This document shows positions 59,982-64,000 of a stretch of DNA of 64,000 bases, piece after piece. Below the pieces are notes generated by a model, which saw only the letters and a program-made list of their open reading frames with translations, had not been told where the DNA came from and did not search any database. The first letter of the stretch is position 1. Every line of letters starts with the position of its first letter. Location of the stretch: NCBI RefSeq assembly GCF_008364845.1, contig NZ_VTTP01000003.1:248001-312000 (forward strand), in the 5' to 3' direction. Source of the stretch: Actinotalea subterranea (GTDB lineage: Bacteria > Actinomycetota > Actinomycetes > Actinomycetales > Cellulomonadaceae). The translations under genes and the position numbers were made by a program.

Positions 59982-60862
59982 CAGCCGTAGCTCCCCACGA
60001 GTGCGGTGACGATGAGGCCCCAGCCGTCCACGAGGACGAAGAGCAGGAGCTTGAACGGCAGCGACACCATGACGGGCGGCAGCATCATCATGCCCATCGA
60101 CATCAGTGACGCGGAGACGACGAGGTCGATCACGAGGAACGGCACGAAGATGACGAACCCGATGATGAACGCGCTGCGCAGCTCGGAGAGCATGAACGCC
60201 GGGATGAGCGTGGTCATCGCGACGGCGTCCGCCGACTCGGGGTTCGGCTGGTCCGCGGCCCGGGTCACGAGCGCGAGGTCCTCCTCGCGCGTCTGACCCA
60301 GCATGAACTCCCGCAGCGGCCCGCCGCCGACCTCCACGGCCTCCGAGAAGGTGGCGGTGCCCGCGAGGTAGGGCTGGAGCGCGGTGTCGTTCACCTCGGT
60401 GAGCACCGGCGCCATGATGAACATGGAGAGGAAGAGCGCGAGACCGGCGAGCACCTGGTTGGGCGGGACGCCCTGGAGGCCGAGGGCGTTCCGGGTCAGC
60501 GCGAGCACCACGAAGATCTTCGTGAAGCTCGTCATCATGAGGAGCAGCGAGGGCGCGACCGCGAGCAGCGTGATGGTCAGCAGCACCACGATCGAGCTGT
60601 TGGGCCCGCCGTTGACGCCGTTGATGTCGACGGTCACGCTCGGGTCCGCGTCGGGCGCGGCGGGGTCGACCGGTGCGGCCGGGTCGGCGGGCGGGACGGG
60701 CGCGGCGTGCGCGCCGCCCGCCACGAGGACGGTCAGGGCCAGCGCCGCGAGCAGGACGAGCAGCACGAGGGCCGCACGCGTCCATGCCCGACGACGGGCC
60801 GGGCCCTGCGACGGCGACCGGTCGAGCCGGCCCGCGCGGGGCGCCAGGAGGGTGGAGGTCAA
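59981..60862 (-). CDS. fliP: Flagellar export protein FliP
   Basis: A 293-residue pore subunit. An N-terminal signal-like helix (AALVLLVLLAALALTVLVAG) is followed by a Pro/Ala/Asp linker and the conserved core: APSLLLMMTSFTKIFVVLAL, ALGLQGVPPNQVLAGLALFL, PAFMLSELRSAFIIGFVIFV and MGMMMLPPVMVSLPFKLLLF. The start is taken as TTG 60862, which overlaps the fliO stop as TTGA. The next in-frame start codons lie inside conserved sequence, so a TTG start is likely. Confidence 0.95.
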   Translation of the reverse strand: MTSTLLAPRAGRLDRSPSQGPARRRAWTRAALVLLVLLAALALTVLVAGGAHAAPVPPADPAAPVDPAAPDADPSVTVDINGVNGGPNSSIVVLLTITLLAVAPSLLLMMTSFTKIFVVLALTRNALGLQGVPPNQVLAGLALFLSMFIMAPVLTEVNDTALQPYLAGTATFSEAVEVGGGPLREFMLGQTREEDLALVTRAADQPNPESADAVAMTTLIPAFMLSELRSAFIIGFVIFVPFLVIDLVVSASLMSMGMMMLPPVMVSLPFKLLLFVLVDGWGLIVTALVGSYG

Positions 60863-61491
60863 CGCCGGATGGTCCGTTCCTGCACCGCAACCACCGCCTG
60901 GCGCCACGTCGTGGCGTCCAGGATCGATCCCTCGAGGGGGTAGCGGGGCTTGGGAACCGCGGGCATCCGTGCCGCGGGGGTGGACGGGGGCGTGGTGGCA
61001 GCAGCGCTGCGCTGGGACTTCGTGGTGCGGGCACCCGACTGGCCGGTGGCCTTGGGGCGAGGTGTGGCGCCGACCGCCGCGAGGACCGTGGGCCGTGCGG
61101 CCGGGGCCGCCCGCTCGGTGGTCGCGGGCGTGACGACGGGCAGGTCCGCCACGACGTCGACCGCCGTGAGGGCCTCGAGCTCGGCCGGGTCGAGCTCGAC
61201 GCGCTCGACGCGCGCCGGCTCGGTCTCGGGCGCCTCGGCCTCGATCTCGGTGAGCAGGTTGACCCCGTGCTCGCTGACGCCGAGGAGCAGGCGACGCCCG
61301 CTGACCTCGACGAGCGCGAGCGCGCTGCGGCCGCCGAGCGACTGGCGCGAGACGACCGTGAGCGCGGCGGCCCGGGACCGGCGCACGTGCGCGGTCCCGG
61401 ACATCCGACGGCCGGCGTACCAGAGCAGCCCCAGCACGCAGGCCAGGGCCAGCGCCACGCGCAGGCCGAGCACGAGGGTCGAGGAGTCCAT
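60859..61491 (-). CDS. fliO: Flagellar biosynthesis protein FliO
   Basis: A 210-residue assembly factor for the FliPQR pore: one N-terminal helix (GLRVALALACVLGLLWYAG) and a small cytosolic domain (LTVVSRQSLGGRSALALVEV then GRRLLLGVSEHGVNLLTEI), typical of FliO. The remaining about 110 residues are a low-complexity Ala/Pro/Thr tail. It shares one base with the fliN stop (61491) and 4 bases with fliP. Confidence 0.92.
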   Translation of the reverse strand: MDSSTLVLGLRVALALACVLGLLWYAGRRMSGTAHVRRSRAAALTVVSRQSLGGRSALALVEVSGRRLLLGVSEHGVNLLTEIEAEAPETEPARVERVELDPAELEALTAVDVVADLPVVTPATTERAAPAARPTVLAAVGATPRPKATGQSGARTTKSQRSAAATTPPSTPAARMPAVPKPRYPLEGSILDATTWRQAVVAVQERTIRR

Positions 61492-62243
61492 CAGCCCGCG
61501 TGCTCCGCGGAGACGATCTCGGTGATGCGGATGCCGTAGTCCTCGTCGACGACGACGACCTCGCCGCGGGCGACGAGGCGACCGTTGACCATGACGTCCG
61601 CGGGGGCGCCGGCGGCCCGGTCGAGCTCGAGGACCGTGCCGGGCACGAGCTCGAGGACCTGACGCACGGGCAGGCGGGTGCGGCCGATCTCGGCCGTGAG
61701 CGTCATCTCGACGTCGTTCAGGAGGCGCATCGCGGCGCGCTCGTCGTGCACCGGGGTGCCGCCCTCGCCGCGCTGGTGCGGGACGGGCGGTGCGGCCTGG
61801 CGCAGGTGCATGCCGAACCAGGCCTGCGCGGTGCCGCTGGGGTCCGCGAGCGCGACGGCCGTGACGCCGTCCTGCGCGAGCGCGTCGCCCACGGGTGCGG
61901 CGGTCGTCGCGTCGAGGACGCCGGCGCCGAGCGTCGCGGTCGCGGCCTCGAGGGCCGGGCGGAGCGCGTCGGCGAGCGAGATCTGGTCGGCGCCCGCGAG
62001 CGCGGTGGCGACCGCCTCGTCGGCCACGACCATGACCTCGGCGGACACGGCCCCGACGAAGGACGCGCGCACGACGAGCGCGTCGGGCGAGGGCCCGGCG
62101 GACGGGTCGAACGACGCGACGGTCAGGGGCACGGTCGAGGGCAGGAGCCGCGTGAGCTCCTCGGCTGCGGCCCGGGCGATGGTCATCGCCTCGGCCGAGC
62201 CGGCGACGGGCGCCGTCGCGGTGGACATGCTGCGGGGACTCAT
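61491..62243 (-). CDS. fliN: Flagellar switch protein FliN, FliY-like with N-terminal domain
   Basis: A 250-residue protein, about twice the size of enterobacterial FliN. The C-terminal 75 residues are the SpoA (surface presentation) domain: NDVEMTLTAEIGRTRLPVRQ then VLELVPGTVLELDRAAGAPA and VVVVDEDYGIRITEIV. The N-terminal about 150 residues (RASFVGAVSAEVMVVADEAV) look like a CheC/FliY-type domain but lack an intact E-x2-N active site. It forms the C-ring with FliM. The ATG shares one base with the fliM stop. Confidence 0.94.
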   Translation of the reverse strand: MSPRSMSTATAPVAGSAEAMTIARAAAEELTRLLPSTVPLTVASFDPSAGPSPDALVVRASFVGAVSAEVMVVADEAVATALAGADQISLADALRPALEAATATLGAGVLDATTAAPVGDALAQDGVTAVALADPSGTAQAWFGMHLRQAAPPVPHQRGEGGTPVHDERAAMRLLNDVEMTLTAEIGRTRLPVRQVLELVPGTVLELDRAAGAPADVMVNGRLVARGEVVVVDEDYGIRITEIVSAEHAG

Positions 62244-63175
62244 CAGGACTTCTCCTCGGAGGTGACGACCAGGCAGGCCAGGCGGGAGCCGTTGCTCCCG
62301 ATCGCGGCGCGGGCCAGCACGACGTCGCCGACGACGACGTCGAGCGGGGTGTCCGCGCTGTGGTTGAGGGACACGACGTCGCCGACGGCGAGCCGCCCGA
62401 TGCTGCCGGGCGTGACCGTGAGCGGCTTGAACCGGACGGAGACGCCGACGGGCACGCCCCGCACCTGGTCGGAGAGCAGGTCGGTCGCGAGCCGGTGCTC
62501 GCGGAGCTCGTCGGCCGAGCGCTTGTCGCTGGTCTCGCCGTCGCGCAGGGACGCGAGCAGGATGTCGGCGGGGATCATCATGGTCGCGGTCGAGACCCGC
62601 TCCCCCGCGGTGAGCTCGAACGTCGCGACGATCACGGGCTCGGAGGCGGCGACGGCCTGGACGAACTGGGGGTTGTACTGCACGGACTTCACGACGACGT
62701 CGAGCGGGTGGACCGCCGCGAGCGCGTACGTGAGGTCCTTCGAGGCCTGCTGGAGCAGGTCGCGCATGAGGAACCACTCGATCTCGGTGAGCTCGCGCTC
62801 CGGCACGTCGAGCACGATGCCCGGGCCGCCGAGGAGGTAGTCGATCCACAGCATCGTGGTGTCCATGGGCAGCTGGATGACTGCCGTCGAGCGGTTCTGC
62901 TCGATGCCGCACAGGACCATCACGGCGGTGGGCGGCAGGGACCGGATGTACTCGTCGTAGGAGCGCATCTCGACGCGCTCGAGGGTTGCGGCGCCGACGA
63001 CGCGCAGGCGCGAGGTCAGCAGGGTGCCCCACTGGCGCGAGAACGTCTCGAACGCCATCTCGAGGATGCGCCCGTGCTCCCGCGCGAGCGTCATGGGTCG
63101 CCGGAAGTCGTAGGGCTCGGGAGCCGCCGAGCGCTTGCGGCGCGTCGTGGCATTCAGCGTGTCCTGGACCGTCAC
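62243..63175 (-). CDS. fliM: Flagellar motor switch protein FliM
   Basis: A 310-residue C-ring protein. The middle domain has FETFSRQWGTLLTSRLRVVG, LPMDTTMLWIDYLLGGPG and YALAAVHPLDVVVKSVQYNP; the C-terminal SpoA domain has RGVPVGVSVRFKPLTVTPGS and GDVVSLNHSADTPLDVVVGD. The usual N-terminal CheY-P docking motif (LSQDEIDALL type) is absent; the N-terminus is TVQDTLNATTRRKRSAAPEP. GTG 63175 is the best start, although no strong ribosome site is seen. Confidence 0.95.
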   Translation of the reverse strand: MTVQDTLNATTRRKRSAAPEPYDFRRPMTLAREHGRILEMAFETFSRQWGTLLTSRLRVVGAATLERVEMRSYDEYIRSLPPTAVMVLCGIEQNRSTAVIQLPMDTTMLWIDYLLGGPGIVLDVPERELTEIEWFLMRDLLQQASKDLTYALAAVHPLDVVVKSVQYNPQFVQAVAASEPVIVATFELTAGERVSTATMMIPADILLASLRDGETSDKRSADELREHRLATDLLSDQVRGVPVGVSVRFKPLTVTPGSIGRLAVGDVVSLNHSADTPLDVVVGDVVLARAAIGSNGSRLACLVVTSEEKS

Positions 63176-63465
63176 GGCCAGCACATCGGCACACCGCCGG
63201 GGGTGATGAGGCAAAGCCGGGAACCAGATGCGCGGGTGCGTGGAATCACCCGGATCGGCGCCGCGCGTCGCGGCGGGCCTGCCGGCCGTGGCATGCACGG
63301 TCCGGCTCCCCGGGCTCCTGGGACCCCGGGGCGAGGTGGCGCCCTCCATGGCGCCGTGAAAGACAACCGGCTTCCGTGCCGGTCTGCTGCGTCAGCGCAC
63401 CTCGGCCCGGGCGGGCCGCGTTCGGCCCTGCGGGTCGGTGCGCCGGGGACGACGTCCCCCAGTGG
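63176..63465. other. Gap between fliL and fliM; no gene seen
   Basis: This 290-bp gap contains a 6-bp hairpin (ACCGGC-TTCCGT-GCCGGT, 63366-63383) and no convincing ORF. All neighbouring flagellar genes overlap or nearly touch, so a separate promoter for fliM onward, or a processing site, may be located here. Confidence 0.5.
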
Positions 63466-63987
63466 TCACTGGGTCACGTAGTCGGTCAGGTAGACGTCGA
63501 TCACCTCGCCCTCGTAGGCCTCCTCGAGCTGGTGGGCGAGCTCGGTCTTGAGGGCCTCGCGCCCCTCGGGGCTCGACACCTCCTCGACCGTGCGTCCCGA
63601 GAACAGGGCGATGGCCAGGTCGAGCGCGCGCGCGGCGTCGGGCTCCTCCGTGACCTCGGCCGTGAGCTGAAGGCCCATGCCCAGGCGCAGGTAGTGCCCG
63701 CCCGCGAGGTTGATGCTCACGGCCTCGATGACGAACACCTCGCCCTTCTCGGGCTCCGGCTCGGGCTCGGGGGCCGCCTCGGTCGCGGACGCGCCGGGGC
63801 CCATGAGGAACCAGTAGGCCGCGCCGCCGCCGAGGACGAGGACCACCGCCAGGACGATGATCATCAGCTTCTTCTTGGAGCCGCCGCCCTCGCCCTTGCC
63901 CTTCGACTCCGGCTCCGGCTCCGGGGCGCCCGACGTGGGCCTGGCGCCGATCTTCGGCTTGCTCGCGATCACGCGCTGCTCGGTCAT
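63466..63987 (-). CDS. fliL: Flagellar basal-body-associated protein FliL
   Basis: About 173 residues: a cytosolic Glu/Pro/Lys-rich leader, one helix (LMIIVLAVVLVLGGGAAYWF) and an extracytoplasmic stomatin-like domain (FVIEAVSINLAGGHYLRLGM then LALFSGRTVEEVSSPEGREA-like C-terminal helices ending YLTDYVTQ). FliL rings the stator and raises torque. Two ATGs (63996 and 63987) are possible; AGGG has better spacing to 63987. Confidence 0.94.
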   Translation of the reverse strand: MTEQRVIASKPKIGARPTSGAPEPEPESKGKGEGGGSKKKLMIIVLAVVLVLGGGAAYWFLMGPGASATEAAPEPEPEPEKGEVFVIEAVSINLAGGHYLRLGMGLQLTAEVTEEPDAARALDLAIALFSGRTVEEVSSPEGREALKTELAHQLEEAYEGEVIDVYLTDYVTQ

Positions 63988-64000
63988 GGCGGTCATCCCT

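Overview
The window looks like a chromosomal segment of a motile, high-GC Gram-positive actinobacterium, most likely a Cellulomonas-like member of the Micrococcales. That placement is an inference from the very high GC, strong GC bias at third codon positions, GTG/TTG starts, actinobacterial operon layouts, glycoside hydrolases and a complete flagellar export and chemotaxis locus. No rRNA, tRNA, CRISPR array, transposase or prophage gene was recognised.

Layout. 1-462 is the start of gcvP behind a tandem glycine riboswitch. 800-5393 holds an aminotransferase, a zinc-ribbon protein, a tyrosine phosphatase/acetyltransferase pair behind a structured leader RNA with a 12-codon leader ORF, an SdpI-type protein and a small lipoprotein operon. 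5394-7207 is poorly coding, with two possible small membrane proteins. 7270-12556 is an alpha-glucoside-type ABC importer operon headed by a GH13 glucosidase. Divergent VOC and TetR genes, a LacI regulator and a lone chemoreceptor follow to 17002. 17091-18999 has a membrane protein and a DMT transporter with a His-rich tail. 19274-24781 is a lower-GC patch with a small secreted peptide, a dedicated ABC ATPase and large permease (bacteriocin-export/immunity-like), a ribbon-helix-helix protein and unknown small genes. 24861-29407 carries a FAD oxidase, a secreted lipoprotein, a c-di-GMP riboswitch with a 54-residue ORF, and an M15 peptidase. 29422-34994 has two MFS genes, a GH3 beta-glucosidase and a TetR regulator.

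From 35083 to the right edge every gene is on the minus strand. Read in transcription order: fliL-fliM-fliN-fliO-fliP-fliQ-fliR-flhB-flhA-flhF, csrA, cheA-cheW, five chemoreceptors with a receptor-linked sugar-binding protein, a damaged sixth chemoreceptor, then cheB-cheR-cheY-cheX-cheY-cheC-like. Many of these genes overlap by 1-4 bases, so translation is probably coupled. The receptors feed CheA/CheW, CheB/CheR adapt them, and two CheY proteins with two CheC/CheX-type phosphatases carry the signal to the FliM/FliN switch. The window ends inside the flagellar operon.

Most notable: the c-di-GMP riboswitch/54-residue ORF/terminator unit, the leader-ORF RNA at 3730-3973, the secreted-peptide ABC locus, a chemoreceptor with three independent lesions including a C8 tract at its start, near-identical signalling-domain DNA blocks shared among chemoreceptors, and an FlhF that has lost its P-loop.
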